From: JAABTH01 sp964492615
GTDB lineage: Bacteria > Bacillota > Dethiobacteria > DTU022
DNA: 64,000 bases
Assembly: GCA_964492615.1 (NCBI GenBank)
Contig: CAZBKZ010000003.1
Location: forward strand, 84,298 to 148,297
Reading direction: 5' to 3'
The notes under the pieces are model-generated. The model did not search any database. It had not been told where the DNA came from and was given only the letters and a program-made list of their open reading frames with translations. Positions within the stretch are counted from its first letter, which is position 1. Every line of letters starts with the position of its first letter. A program made the position numbers and the translations under genes. Positions 38,028 to 46,732 of this stretch are shown here, one piece after another.

Positions 38028-39030
38028 TGAACTGCTTTCAGTGAAAAATTTAAAGATGTATTACCCGATCAAGGGCGGTTTTCTGGGTCGCACGGTTAAC
38101 CACGTTAAAGCTGTGGATGATATTTCATTTACAGTCAGGGAGGGTGAAACAGTCAGCCTGGTAGGCGAATCAGGCTGCGGCAAATCGACCGCAGGCCGGG
38201 CTATATTACACCTTGAGAAACCAACTGCCGGAGAAATCATTTTTGACGGTGTTGACTTAACTACCCTTGGAAAAAAAGAAATGCGCAAAATGAGAAAAAA
38301 AATGCAGATTATTTTTCAGGATCCATATGCATCAATTAACCCCAGGCAAACCGTTTCACAGGTACTGCAGGAAGCGCTGCATATTCAGAATGTAGTTGCT
38401 CCCGGAGAAAGGAAAAAACGCGCAATCGAATTACTGGAAACAGTAGGGCTGGCTTCTTACCAGGCTGATCGTTTCCCCCATGAATTCAGCGGGGGCCAGC
38501 GGCAGCGTGTGGGTATTGCCAGAGCTCTCTCGTTGAATCCTAAGCTGGTAATATGCGATGAAGCAGTTTCGGCGCTTGATGTTTCAATCAGGGCCCAGAT
38601 TTTAAACCTGCTGAAAAACCTGCAGCGCGATTTTAAATTAACCTACCTGTTTATATCCCATGATCTCGGGGTCGTTCGCCATATTTCCGACCGGGTTATT
38701 GTCATGTATTTGGGGCGCATCATGGAAGTTTCTGACAAACATACTCTTTTTGAAGCTCCGCGTCACCCGTACACCAGGGCTCTGCTCTCGGCTATACCAA
38801 TCCCCATGCCGGGCAAAAAAAAGGAGCGGATGATGCTGGAAGGCGATGTTCCCTCGGCTATTGACCCGCCTGAAGGGTGCCGTTTCCATACCCGCTGTCC
38901 TTTTGCCGGGGAAAAGTGCCGAAATGAAATACCCGAACTGAGGCCTGTTTCAGAATCGCCGGAAAAGCATCTATGCGCCTGTCATTTTTTTGAAGATATA
39001 TACCTCGCCAACAAAATAAACGGAGAATAA
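38020..39030 (+). CDS. ABC transporter ATPase, DppF type (first system)
   Basis: 336 residues with Walker A GESGCGKST, signature FSGGQRQR, Walker B LVICDEAVSALD and H-loop FISHD. The C-terminal CRFHTRCPFAGEKC cluster is present. The GTG start overlaps the end of the preceding ATPase gene by 8 bases. Confidence 0.93.
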   Translation: MNNELLSVKNLKMYYPIKGGFLGRTVNHVKAVDDISFTVREGETVSLVGESGCGKSTAGRAILHLEKPTAGEIIFDGVDLTTLGKKEMRKMRKKMQIIFQDPYASINPRQTVSQVLQEALHIQNVVAPGERKKRAIELLETVGLASYQADRFPHEFSGGQRQRVGIARALSLNPKLVICDEAVSALDVSIRAQILNLLKNLQRDFKLTYLFISHDLGVVRHISDRVIVMYLGRIMEVSDKHTLFEAPRHPYTRALLSAIPIPMPGKKKERMMLEGDVPSAIDPPEGCRFHTRCPFAGEKCRNEIPELRPVSESPEKHLCACHFFEDIYLANKINGE

Positions 39031-39080
39031 TAAAGGCCCCCTGAGACGTATAACCGGTCAACAGGAAAGAAGGAACAAAA

Positions 39081-40181
39081 ATGAGGAAAATACCACTTGA
39101 TGCTGCCAGACCCGGCATGATCCTGGCAAAAGATGTATACGGCAGCATGGGACAAACACTCCTTAAAACCGATAATACCCTTAAACCCCGCTACCTGACC
39201 TACCTCGAGCAGGCCGGAATCGAGTATATATACGTTAAAGATCTGCGCATCAAGGATGTAGTGGTCGATGATCCGATCACCGACCGGACCAGGTATGAAG
39301 CACGAACAATGGTCAGGGAAATAACCAGCGGTTTAAAGGCCTCTGAAAGACAGGGTAAAATTGCTAAAAGCATTAACGTAGGTAACTGGGACATCCTGAA
39401 CACGGTGAATAAAATTGTCGATGAGCTGCTTGAAAACAGGGATATCATGGTGCAGCTGGTGGACATCCGGTCTAAAGATAATTACCTCTTTGCCCACAGT
39501 GTTAACTGCGCCGTGATGGCCACCCTGGTGGCGAAAAAAATGAAGATGAAAGTTAAAGAACTGCGCTGGATAGCCACCGGCGCTCTCTTTCACGATTTAG
39601 GAATGATTGCCATAGCAGATGAAATAGTCAGTAAACCCGCTGAGCTGACCGAAGCTGAATATAAGGAAATTAAAAAGCACCCCCTGCTGGGCTATGAAAT
39701 ATTCAAGCTTACAGATATTTTCGATGCCCGGGCCGGTGCGGTGGTTCTCCAGCATCATGAGCGTTTTCAGGGCCAGGGCTACCCGCGGGGGCTAAAAGGT
39801 AAAGAGATCAGCACCCTGGCCCAGATTACCGGCATCGCCGACGTTTACGACGCCCTTACTTCAGACCGGCCATACAGAAAGGCCTATAAACCTCATGAAG
39901 CGGTGGAAATGCTCCTCTCCTGGGGGGAAGAATACTTTGATGTAACCATTTTGCAGCACTTTCTCTCCGTAGTCGCCGCTTATCCGATCGGCTTCCACGT
40001 TTTGTTAAGCAACGGGGAAAGCGGCCTGGTTATTGATAACAACCCCGGTTTTACCTTAAGGCCGGTAGTAAGAATACTATATAAAGACGGCGAAACAATT
40101 TCGCCCCTGGAAGAACCTTACGACCTTGACCTCTCCCAGGTGCTCGACCTGACTATTGAAAAAGTGCTCGACGAAAATTAA
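39081..40181 (+). CDS. HD-GYP domain phosphodiesterase
   Basis: 366 residues. An N-terminal region of about 130 residues is followed by an HD-GYP domain with FHDLGMI and HHERFQGQGYP. HD-GYP proteins hydrolyse cyclic di-GMP or related dinucleotides. There is no receiver or membrane segment, so the input is unknown. It follows the DppF gene by 50 bases and may share its transcript. Confidence 0.9.
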   Translation: MRKIPLDAARPGMILAKDVYGSMGQTLLKTDNTLKPRYLTYLEQAGIEYIYVKDLRIKDVVVDDPITDRTRYEARTMVREITSGLKASERQGKIAKSINVGNWDILNTVNKIVDELLENRDIMVQLVDIRSKDNYLFAHSVNCAVMATLVAKKMKMKVKELRWIATGALFHDLGMIAIADEIVSKPAELTEAEYKEIKKHPLLGYEIFKLTDIFDARAGAVVLQHHERFQGQGYPRGLKGKEISTLAQITGIADVYDALTSDRPYRKAYKPHEAVEMLLSWGEEYFDVTILQHFLSVVAAYPIGFHVLLSNGESGLVIDNNPGFTLRPVVRILYKDGETISPLEEPYDLDLSQVLDLTIEKVLDEN

Positions 40182-40200
40182 CCTGCACCGCCAACCACAT

Positions 40201-40278
40201 GCGCCCGTAGCTCAGCCCGGATAGAGTAACTGACTTCGAATCAGCAGGCCGCAGGTTCAAATCCTGCCGGGCGCACCA
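40201..40278 (+). tRNA. tRNA-Arg (anticodon TCG)
   Basis: Acceptor GCGCCCG pairs with CGGGCGC, followed by discriminator A and an encoded CCA. The anticodon loop CTTCGAA gives TCG, reading CGA. The T arm has GGTTCAAATCC. Confidence 0.93.
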
Positions 40279-40283
40279 CCAGA

Positions 40284-40312
40284 AAGGCCCCTGCCTTAAC
40301 GGCAGGGGCCTT
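40284..40312. terminator. Terminator hairpin after tRNA-Arg
   Basis: AAGGCCCCTGCC pairs with GGCAGGGGCCTT around 5 bases, between tRNA-Arg and the convergent lipoprotein gene. T-runs are short on both sides. Confidence 0.7.
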
Positions 40313-40344
40313 CAACTTGCTAGATAAATCGGCTTGGTTACACC

Positions 40345-40905
40345 TTAATCGTCATCATCACTTCTGCCCCAGCCGGAGGGAGAATGAGAACTGTCAAAAT
40401 CCATTCCACCGAATAGATTTTCCTGCTCTTCTTCGGCTTCTTTTGCTTTAAGCCATGCCTCATAAGAAGCAGATCCTCTGGTTTCATTAAACCACTCCAG
40501 GTAGCGGGGGTTATAAGTCCCCTTCGCCCCGTTATAGGCAAACCAGGCCATGTATTCCTTGGAGCCGGGCTGGGGAACCTGGGCTGTCGAGCTTGAACCG
40601 GAACTTGCCGGTGGCGAGGCAGGCGGAGCAGTTACTGCATCTTCTTCGTCAACACCGCCAATAGCCAGGTCGTCAGGCTCTTCCTCTTCCTCAAGCGGAT
40701 CTTTTGGATTAGCCACTTCTTCAATTTCCGCATTGGGGTCCACTTCATTGCGGTGAGATAAAAGTAACCAACCGGGCAGCTCACCATCCAGGCTGGCATC
40801 AATTACAGTTTCCGGGCTGCGGGAACCAAGCAATCCACAACCGGTAAGCGAGATACCAAACAATAATACGAGTAAAACTACTAACAAGGTCTTAATTTTA
40901 GGCAT
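40345..40905 (-). CDS. Hypothetical lipoprotein with acidic linker
   Basis: A 186-residue protein that I do not recognise. A signal peptide with lipobox (SLTGC, Cys23) predicts membrane anchoring outside the cell. A Glu/Asp- and Pro/Ser-rich linker follows (residues ~60-115), then a short Trp/Tyr-rich segment (EYMAWFAYNGAKGTYNPRYL) and an acidic end. AAAGGAGG precedes the ATG. It is single and faces tRNA-Arg. Confidence 0.75.
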   Translation of the reverse strand: MPKIKTLLVVLLVLLFGISLTGCGLLGSRSPETVIDASLDGELPGWLLLSHRNEVDPNAEIEEVANPKDPLEEEEEPDDLAIGGVDEEDAVTAPPASPPASSGSSSTAQVPQPGSKEYMAWFAYNGAKGTYNPRYLEWFNETRGSASYEAWLKAKEAEEEQENLFGGMDFDSSHSPSGWGRSDDDD

Positions 40906-41118
40906 ATATTTTCCTCCTTTAAAGACCTTCTCCTAAAATAAGAACCCGCTTGTCAGACCTGACTTAGTAACGGGCTCGCTTCATGAATTATAACTGAAGA
41001 AAGTGATAAATGCAAGCAGTGGTTAAATGCCGTATGAATATGTTATAATGAAATCTACGATTCGGCAGGGCTACTGCCTGCTGAATTGCAAGGCATTTTT
41101 TTTATGGGAGGTAAATAT

Positions 41119-41778
41119 ATGTCAGATATGAAAACCTGCCCTTTTTGCAACGAGGAAATACCGGTAAAAGCAATTAAATGCCGTTACTGCGAATCAATGC
41201 TTGATGATGTTGAAGCAGTTCCGGTAGATCATTCCCAAACACCGGCTTCCGGTAAAAAAAGCAAAAAGAGGAATATAGCTGCACCACAGCAGGGTGTTTA
41301 TTACCAGGCGGTCGGCGGCAAAAAAAGTAAGAAGCGTTTTCTTATTCCGCTGATTGTCATTTTAGCTGTTTTACTGGTTGCCGGAGCAGGCACTGCCTAC
41401 TGGTTTTTCTTCCGCGATGGTGGGCCCACAGCAACTGATCCTGTTGACGAAAGTGATATCGTAGGTTCATGGAAAGGGACTGGTGCGGGTGGAGAAGTGT
41501 ATTTCCAATTTTTACCTAATGAAATGGTGAACATTGCGGTACCCGCCGAGAGTTACTGGTTTAGAACACAATACCGCATAGAGAACACAAACGAAGCCAG
41601 TTATCTGGAGATTTATCACCGCGGCCTGGCAACCTGGGAGCGAACAGCCGAGCTCGCCGGCCGGGACCCGGAAACGATCATCATGACCGACACCTGGGAC
41701 GGGGTTGTTTTTGAACTGACACCCATTGCTGATGCAGACTTCAGAAGTATAATCAATGAATTGAGTTTTGAACGATAA
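41119..41778 (+). CDS. Zinc-ribbon membrane protein of unknown function
   Basis: 219 residues. The N-terminus is a zinc ribbon (CPFCNEEIPVKAIKCRYC). A basic linker with two GKKSKKR repeats follows, then one membrane segment (about 85-108), then an extracellular domain of about 110 residues resembling small lipocalin-like folds (SWKGTGAGGEVYFQF). I start at the ATG behind GGGAGGT; an upstream ATG in frame overlaps a T-run and has no site. The role is unknown. Confidence 0.75.
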   Translation: MSDMKTCPFCNEEIPVKAIKCRYCESMLDDVEAVPVDHSQTPASGKKSKKRNIAAPQQGVYYQAVGGKKSKKRFLIPLIVILAVLLVAGAGTAYWFFFRDGGPTATDPVDESDIVGSWKGTGAGGEVYFQFLPNEMVNIAVPAESYWFRTQYRIENTNEASYLEIYHRGLATWERTAELAGRDPETIIMTDTWDGVVFELTPIADADFRSIINELSFER

Positions 41779-41845
41779 AATGATCTTGAGCATTATAATA
41801 TTTTAGTAACGGCCCGGTTTGATACACTATGTTTAATGATAAACA

Positions 41846-41881
41846 GTGCCCGGGCAGACGGTGGGACTGTCCCCCTGGCAC
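41846..41881. repeat. REP-like element with GGGACTGTCCC core
   Basis: GTGCCCGGG and CCCCTGGCAC form an imperfect outer stem and GGGAC-T-GTCCC an inner one. Elements containing GGGGACTGTCCC with GTGCC/GGCAC ends are scattered in many Firmicutes genomes. Only this copy is seen in the window, so the repeat call rests on resemblance. Confidence 0.4.
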
Positions 41882-41900
41882 ATGGATTAGTAGTTACACA

Positions 41901-41941
41901 TTTGATCAGAATGCCCCCTGTCAGGGGGCATTCTGATCAAA
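41901..41941. repeat. Perfect 19-base inverted repeat before tadA
   Basis: Arms TTTGATCAGAATGCCCCCT and its complement enclose a 3-base loop and end 16 bases before the tadA start. No T-run follows on either strand. It may belong with the REP-like element just upstream or shape the tadA leader. Confidence 0.7.
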
Positions 41942-41957
41942 ACCAAAGGATCAAATA

Positions 41958-42428
41958 ATGACCGATTATCCTGACAAAAAAACCGATGAACACTATATGC
42001 AAATTGCCCTGGAAGAGGCATATGCCGCTGCCCGGGCCGGTGAAGTACCGATCGGTGCCGTCCTGGTTCAGGGCGATCAGGTTATCGCCGTTGATCGTAA
42101 CCGCAGGGAAGAGTATTGCGATGGAACAGCCCACGCCGAACTGCTGGTTATGCGCAAGGCAGGGCAGGTTTTAGGCGGTTGGAGGCTCAGCCGCTGTACG
42201 CTTTATGTAACCCTGGAACCGTGCCCAATGTGCGCCGGGGCCATGGTTCAGTCCCGGGTTGGCCGGCTGGTGTTCGGCGCTTCCGACCCCAAGGGCGGTG
42301 CGGCAGGCACCCTGTATGATATTGTCCGCGACAACCGTCTTAACCACAGGCTGGAGGTAACCGGCGGCATATTGAAGGAAGAGTGCGCTTCACTGCTGCA
42401 GGAATTTTTCCGTATCAGGCGCGACTGA
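41958..42428 (+). CDS. tadA: tRNA-specific adenosine deaminase
   Basis: Deaminates A34 to inosine in tRNA-Arg(ACG). Zinc-site motifs HAE and PCPMCAGA are present; 156 residues. In Bacillus tadA lies next to the SRP RNA and dnaX; here it is 9 kb away, with transporter genes between. Confidence 0.95.
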   Translation: MTDYPDKKTDEHYMQIALEEAYAAARAGEVPIGAVLVQGDQVIAVDRNRREEYCDGTAHAELLVMRKAGQVLGGWRLSRCTLYVTLEPCPMCAGAMVQSRVGRLVFGASDPKGGAAGTLYDIVRDNRLNHRLEVTGGILKEECASLLQEFFRIRRD

Positions 42429-42524
42429 TCATTTGCTGCATATACAACCAGGAGTTTGCTAAATACCGGGCTGCCACTCTCTTTACAAAGCTGCCGCCCC
42501 TGTTGTAAGATAAAAACTGAACAT

Positions 42525-42616
42525 GGAGAGATGGCCGAGTCCGGTTGAAGGCGCACGACTCGAAATCGTGTAACGGGTGAAACCGTTCGTGGGTTCGAAT
42601 CCCACTCTCTCCGCCA
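42525..42616 (+). tRNA. tRNA-Ser (anticodon CGA)
   Basis: Acceptor GGAGAGA pairs with TCTCTCC; discriminator G and CCA are encoded. The anticodon loop CTCGAAA gives CGA, reading UCG. A long variable arm is present. Confidence 0.95.
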
Positions 42617-42630
42617 AAGCCCCATGATTG

Positions 42631-42659
42631 AAGGGTTTCTGGGAATACCGGAAACCCTT
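42631..42659 (+). terminator. Terminator after tRNA-Ser(CGA)
   Basis: AAGGGTTTC pairs with GAAACCCTT and runs into six T. Confidence 0.85.
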
Positions 42660-43040
42660 TTTTGTTCTTGTATAACAATATAATTTCAACCAATAAGCTT
42701 TTATACTCTAACCCAGGCAAGATATTAATTCATAATTTAACACTGCATACTTATCTTCTCCCAAGCTCTTATCCTTCTCTCTAAATTAACTAAGCGACCA
42801 GTTTGTTATACCGGTGACATAAAGTGGTTTGCTAATGCAACTGCTTAAACGGGAGAAAACCAGTAATTCGTCTGAAAAAGCTCAAAGAAAAAGAATGCTT
42901 GATTAGATTACCCTTTTAAAACCTGCCGACAATTATAATTACAGACTATACTCGCTGCACCATTCATTAATTTTTTATATTCGACTTGCCTGGGAATTAT
43001 ATAGTATTATTTTCCTGTATCCTAAAAAAGGATGGAAATG
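42660..43040. other. AT-rich gap before the TudS-like gene
   Basis: No gene or known riboswitch is recognisable. A weak promoter (TCGACT, 18 bases, TATTAT) lies near 42983-43012. A segment around 42810-42870 (ending in GGGAGAAAACC) could form structure, but I cannot match it to a class. Confidence 0.4.
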
Positions 43041-43574
43041 ATGGACAACAATCCCAAAGTAATTGTGCTGGCAAGTCACTGCATATTAAATCCAAACAGC
43101 AAGGTAAGGGGCTCGAAGTTACCGGTTAGCACCTTTATTCCGCTTATCAACAAAATACTCTCCACTGAAGCGGGAATTTACCAGATCCCATGCCCTGAAC
43201 AAACACAGTTGGGTTGTAATCGCTGGGGCCAGTCAAAAGAACAATATGACAACCCTTTTTATAGGAAACACTGCCGGAAGATCGCCAGCACAATAATTAG
43301 CGAACTAATAGAGTACAGCAAAAACGATTACAAGATCCTCTTCCTGCTCGGTATCAAGGGCAGTCCATCCTGCGGCATAGAGCATACTTATTCTGCACAG
43401 TGGGGTGGGGAAATATCTTCCGGTGTTGAACCTGGCAGTTTCTCCGCCGGCAGCGGTGTTTTTATGGAAGAGCTGCGCGAAAAGCTGAAATACTCGCATT
43501 TGGCAATTCCAATGTTTGATGTGGACGAAAGCGATATAGAAGGTACAATAATAAAGCTCACAGAGCTTTTATAG
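43041..43574 (+). CDS. TudS-like putative desulfidase (CD3072 type)
   Basis: A 177-residue protein related to DUF523/TudS, the thiouracil desulfidase that uses a [4Fe-4S] cluster to remove sulfur. Likely cluster cysteines lie in ASHCILNPN, IPCPEQTQLG and GSPSCG. Three in-frame ATGs are near the start; I use the one eight bases after AAGGA. It heads a unit with an ECF transporter, an association I recall for the Clostridioides difficile pair called CD3072/CD3073. The substrate is unproven, but import plus desulfuration of a thio-compound is a fair guess. Confidence 0.75.
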   Translation: MDNNPKVIVLASHCILNPNSKVRGSKLPVSTFIPLINKILSTEAGIYQIPCPEQTQLGCNRWGQSKEQYDNPFYRKHCRKIASTIISELIEYSKNDYKILFLLGIKGSPSCGIEHTYSAQWGGEISSGVEPGSFSAGSGVFMEELREKLKYSHLAIPMFDVDESDIEGTIIKLTELL

Positions 43575-43627
43575 AGCATGAAATTGTTAAACAGGACTAA
43601 TACAAATTTATTAAAAAGGAGAACTAA

Positions 43628-44206
43628 ATGAACAGAAACCTGAAAATACTTATCATTGTAGTTGGTATCGGAATTAACATTGTTGGAGGCGCTTTAAACA
43701 GTGCCTTAAAACTTCCAATCTTCCTGGACACCATCGGTACAATTCTGGCGGCAGTTTTGCTGGGGCCATGGCTGGGTGCATTAACCGGTATTCTGAGCAA
43801 CGTTTTCTCTGGCATATTTACCAATCCTGTGCTAATACCTTTTGCCCTTGTTAATGGTGTAATCGGCCTGATCGTTGGTTTTGTTGCCATGAAAAGAGGT
43901 TACGAGGACTATATTACTCCTCTTATAATCGGGATTATCCTGTCAATAGCTGCCCCCCTGGTTGGCTCTCCAATCGCTGTTTATGTATTTGGAGGTTTAA
44001 CGGGTGGCGGTGTAGACATTCTTTACGGAATTTTGCTTGGATCATCTGAAAGAATTTTTTCCAGCGCCTTTCTGGCTCGCATACCAACTAACCTTGTTGA
44101 CAAGCTGATTTCAGCCTACCTGGTTTTCTTTATCTACAAAGCCCTGCCTCCGCAGTGGAAAGCAACAGCAGCTGCAAATAAAAACAAAGAAAAGCAAGGT
44201 TCCTGA
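43628..44206 (+). CDS. ECF transporter substrate-binding (S) subunit, CD3073 type
   Basis: A 192-residue integral membrane protein with about six helices and the small-residue-rich pattern of S components (GWLGALTG-like GPWLGALTGILSNVFSGIF, split over helices). It has a basic tail. AAAAAGGAG precedes the ATG. The ligand is unknown. The three other parts of an ECF transporter follow, so this is probably a dedicated transporter (group I). Confidence 0.8.
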   Translation: MNRNLKILIIVVGIGINIVGGALNSALKLPIFLDTIGTILAAVLLGPWLGALTGILSNVFSGIFTNPVLIPFALVNGVIGLIVGFVAMKRGYEDYITPLIIGIILSIAAPLVGSPIAVYVFGGLTGGGVDILYGILLGSSERIFSSAFLARIPTNLVDKLISAYLVFFIYKALPPQWKATAAANKNKEKQGS

Positions 44207-44267
44207 AAATAATCTTCTGGAAATTTATTAAATAACAACAGTGTACAATATAAGGTAAGTTTTTAAG

Positions 44268-45035
44268 ATGAAAAATCTTTACGTTGATAATATAAATGGC
44301 TATTGGTACTGGCCGCCATTAAAAGTTAAATTCTTCTCCCTGGCGCTGATGCTGCTGGGGATAATTTTTTCTGCCAATCCGCTGGTACTGGCAGGTAATT
44401 TAACCTTGATCCTGTTAATTACCCTGGCAGGCGGAGGCGGAACAGCACTGCTTTCAAGGCTAAAAGCATTTGTTTTCTTTGGCCTTTTCATCATTGCCTT
44501 TCACAGTGTCCTTAACCCTGCTAACGAAACAATGTTATTTATTTTTGGTCTGGAAGGTGCTTTGTACGGTTCTATTGTAGCAATGCGCCTTACAGGAATT
44601 GTAGCTCTGGCCCAGATAGCTCTAATCACCACCCCGCCAAGAAAAATATTTTTACTCTTTAGCAGCTTTCACAAAGATTTAGGCTTGATCATGCTTTTAC
44701 TTGTAGGCTTTATCCCAGTTCTTCAGGAAGAGCTGAATAACACTTCCCACGCACAACAAACCAGGGGCCTCGCCTGGAAAAATAGTATCGATAAAATCAG
44801 GGCTTACCTGGCAATGATCATTCCTGTTATAATAAAAGCTCTTTTTAAGGCACAAGGTATGGCTTCCCTGTTATATCTACGCGGTTATGACATGCAGGAT
44901 CGGCACCTGGCAAAGAAACAGTTAAGGCCGCTCTGGGCAAAAGGCTACCGTTACTTATCTGCTTTATCTATTATATATTTCTTAATAAACGTAGTTATGT
45001 TTACTGCATCTAAGATGAAAGTGTGGCCGATATAA
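44268..45035 (+). CDS. ECF transporter T subunit (EcfT/CbiQ family)
   Basis: A 255-residue membrane protein of the CbiQ/EcfT family. It has hydrophobic helices near the N-terminus and a cytosolic coupling region with the family Ala-Arg-Gly type motifs (HAQQTRGLAW and LYLRGYD). It contacts the ATPase subunits. It overlaps or abuts the ATPase gene that follows. Confidence 0.85.
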   Translation: MKNLYVDNINGYWYWPPLKVKFFSLALMLLGIIFSANPLVLAGNLTLILLITLAGGGGTALLSRLKAFVFFGLFIIAFHSVLNPANETMLFIFGLEGALYGSIVAMRLTGIVALAQIALITTPPRKIFLLFSSFHKDLGLIMLLLVGFIPVLQEELNNTSHAQQTRGLAWKNSIDKIRAYLAMIIPVIIKALFKAQGMASLLYLRGYDMQDRHLAKKQLRPLWAKGYRYLSALSIIYFLINVVMFTASKMKVWPI

Positions 45036-45037
45036 GA

Positions 45038-46444
45038 ATGCTTAAAATAAATAACCTCACTGTTCGCTATCCCTTGAGCAACGTACCTGCCCTGGAAAAT
45101 ATCAATATGCAACTTTCCAGGGGAGAAATTGGTATAGTAACAGGAGGCAACGACAGCGGAAAATCTTCTATCCTAAATGCTATTAGCGGTATAGCAAAAT
45201 CAATGCTCAATGCGAAAACAGAAGGAACATGCCAGGTAGATGGTACAATAAGCACGGTTTTGCAAGACAGCGATCTTTTTCTGATGCCTACTGTAGAAGA
45301 AGAGCTTGAATTTCCACTTATTCAGTATGGTGAGAGCCGTAGCATAAGAAACATAAAAGTTAACCAAATCAATGAAAAATTGAATCTCAGCAACCTTTCA
45401 AAGCGTTTAATGCACACTCTTTCCGGTGGTGAAAGGCAAAGGGTTGCGCTTGCTGCCTCCATGGTTACAAACAGCGATCTGCTCCTTCTGGATGAACCTC
45501 TTGCTCAGCTCGATCCCCGGGGAGCTACTCTTGTAACCGATTTAATCAGGGAGCTGGCTGATCATGGGAAAACAGTACTTATTGCATCGACTTCAACAGG
45601 CCCTTATCATCAGATTGCTGACCGGTTTTTCTGGATAGACAGTGGTAAGATGCACTGGTCAGGGTCACCTTCATCCTTTTTAAAAGTAAACGAAGAAGCC
45701 CGGTCGATGGGCATAGATGTCGATGGTTACGGATTATTCAACAGACACCAAGAAGAAGACTACATATACAAAAATTGTATGCCGACAGGTAGAACAGTCG
45801 CCCTGGATATGAGTAAGGTAACTTACTGCTATGACAAGAACTTTTCACTTGAAAATATTGATCTACAAATTAAAAAAGGTGGAATCACTGCCATATCCGG
45901 CGAAAACGGTTCCGGCAAATCAACCTTGCTTAAACTGGCAGCAGCTATTTTGAAACCACAAAGTGGATCAATTTCCGTGCTAGGCAGAAACATCAAAGGC
46001 CTGGATATAGCAGAGGCAACAAAAAAAACAGGCTTTTTATTTCAAAACCCTGATCATCAGATATTTCAAACCCAGGTTGATCAAGAACTGGCCTGGGGGC
46101 TTATCAAAAGGGGCTTCTCCAGGAGCAAAGCCGAGGAAAAAACCAGGTATTGGCTTGAAAAACTTTCAATGAAAAAATTATCTAAAACACATCCTTACTC
46201 CTTAAGTAAAACCTGCAGGCAGTGGATTGCTTTAGCCGGTGTCCTTGTTCGAACACCCCCCTTACTGCTGCTGGACGAACCAACTTTTGGGATGGACACT
46301 AATGCTTCCAGGCGTTTTGCAGATATAATAATGCAGGTTGCAAAAGAAGGGACAACTGTCTTGATAATCACACATAATCATGCACTAGCTGCACACTGTG
46401 CCGACAGACTTATTGCAATGGAGAAAGGTTTTATCAGCAACTAG
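45038..46444 (+). CDS. Fused ECF transporter ATPase (A1-A2) with one degenerate ATP site
   Basis: Two ABC domains in one 468-residue chain. Domain 1 (about 1-215) has an altered Walker A (GGNDSGKSS, Asp for Gly), a good signature LSGGERQR, Walker B LLLLDEPLAQLD, but AST where the H-loop His is expected. Domain 2 (about 255-468) has Walker A GENGSGKST, Walker B LLLLDEPTFGMD and H-loop IITHN, but its signature is LSKTCRQ. The site formed by domain 1 Walker A and domain 2 signature is thus degenerate in three places, while the other is intact. The start could also be a GTG five codons upstream that overlaps ecfT. Confidence 0.88.
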   Translation: MLKINNLTVRYPLSNVPALENINMQLSRGEIGIVTGGNDSGKSSILNAISGIAKSMLNAKTEGTCQVDGTISTVLQDSDLFLMPTVEEELEFPLIQYGESRSIRNIKVNQINEKLNLSNLSKRLMHTLSGGERQRVALAASMVTNSDLLLLDEPLAQLDPRGATLVTDLIRELADHGKTVLIASTSTGPYHQIADRFFWIDSGKMHWSGSPSSFLKVNEEARSMGIDVDGYGLFNRHQEEDYIYKNCMPTGRTVALDMSKVTYCYDKNFSLENIDLQIKKGGITAISGENGSGKSTLLKLAAAILKPQSGSISVLGRNIKGLDIAEATKKTGFLFQNPDHQIFQTQVDQELAWGLIKRGFSRSKAEEKTRYWLEKLSMKKLSKTHPYSLSKTCRQWIALAGVLVRTPPLLLLDEPTFGMDTNASRRFADIIMQVAKEGTTVLIITHNHALAAHCADRLIAMEKGFISN

Positions 46445-46732
46445 TAGTTTTATCCCCATCTTAGAATGCTTCCGCTTATTCACCGGCCATTAATGAGCCA
46501 AAGTGAATGTGCTCTGATGTAACTGTTTCTACTACATGGCGTATTAAAATTTAAATTAATGATGGAAGCTATTATTATCCCACAATGTAAGATGTTTTAT
46601 AGAAGGTCTCTCCGCCAGTTATAGACCTAAAAGGGTTTGCGGTTTCAATCGCGAACCTTTTATAAATTAAGTGCAGGGTAACAGAACTAACAGCCTGCCA
46701 TACCCCAGCAACGCAAAAAGGAGTTGTCGATA
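46445..46732. other. Gap with hairpin and tRNA-Ser-like fragment
   Basis: The gap holds a hairpin at 46629-46661 (AAAAGGGTTTGCG against CGCGAACCTTTT, one bulge), which may end the ECF transcript. Just before it, ATCCCAC (46577-46583) and TCTCTCCGCCA (46607-46617) repeat the 3' end of tRNA-Ser(CGA) with a 23-base insertion. No gene is visible. Confidence 0.45.

Noticed and set aside
42800..42880. Riboswitch upstream of the TudS-ECF genes
   Set aside because: The segment has some purine-rich motifs, but I could not match a known class or draw a convincing fold.
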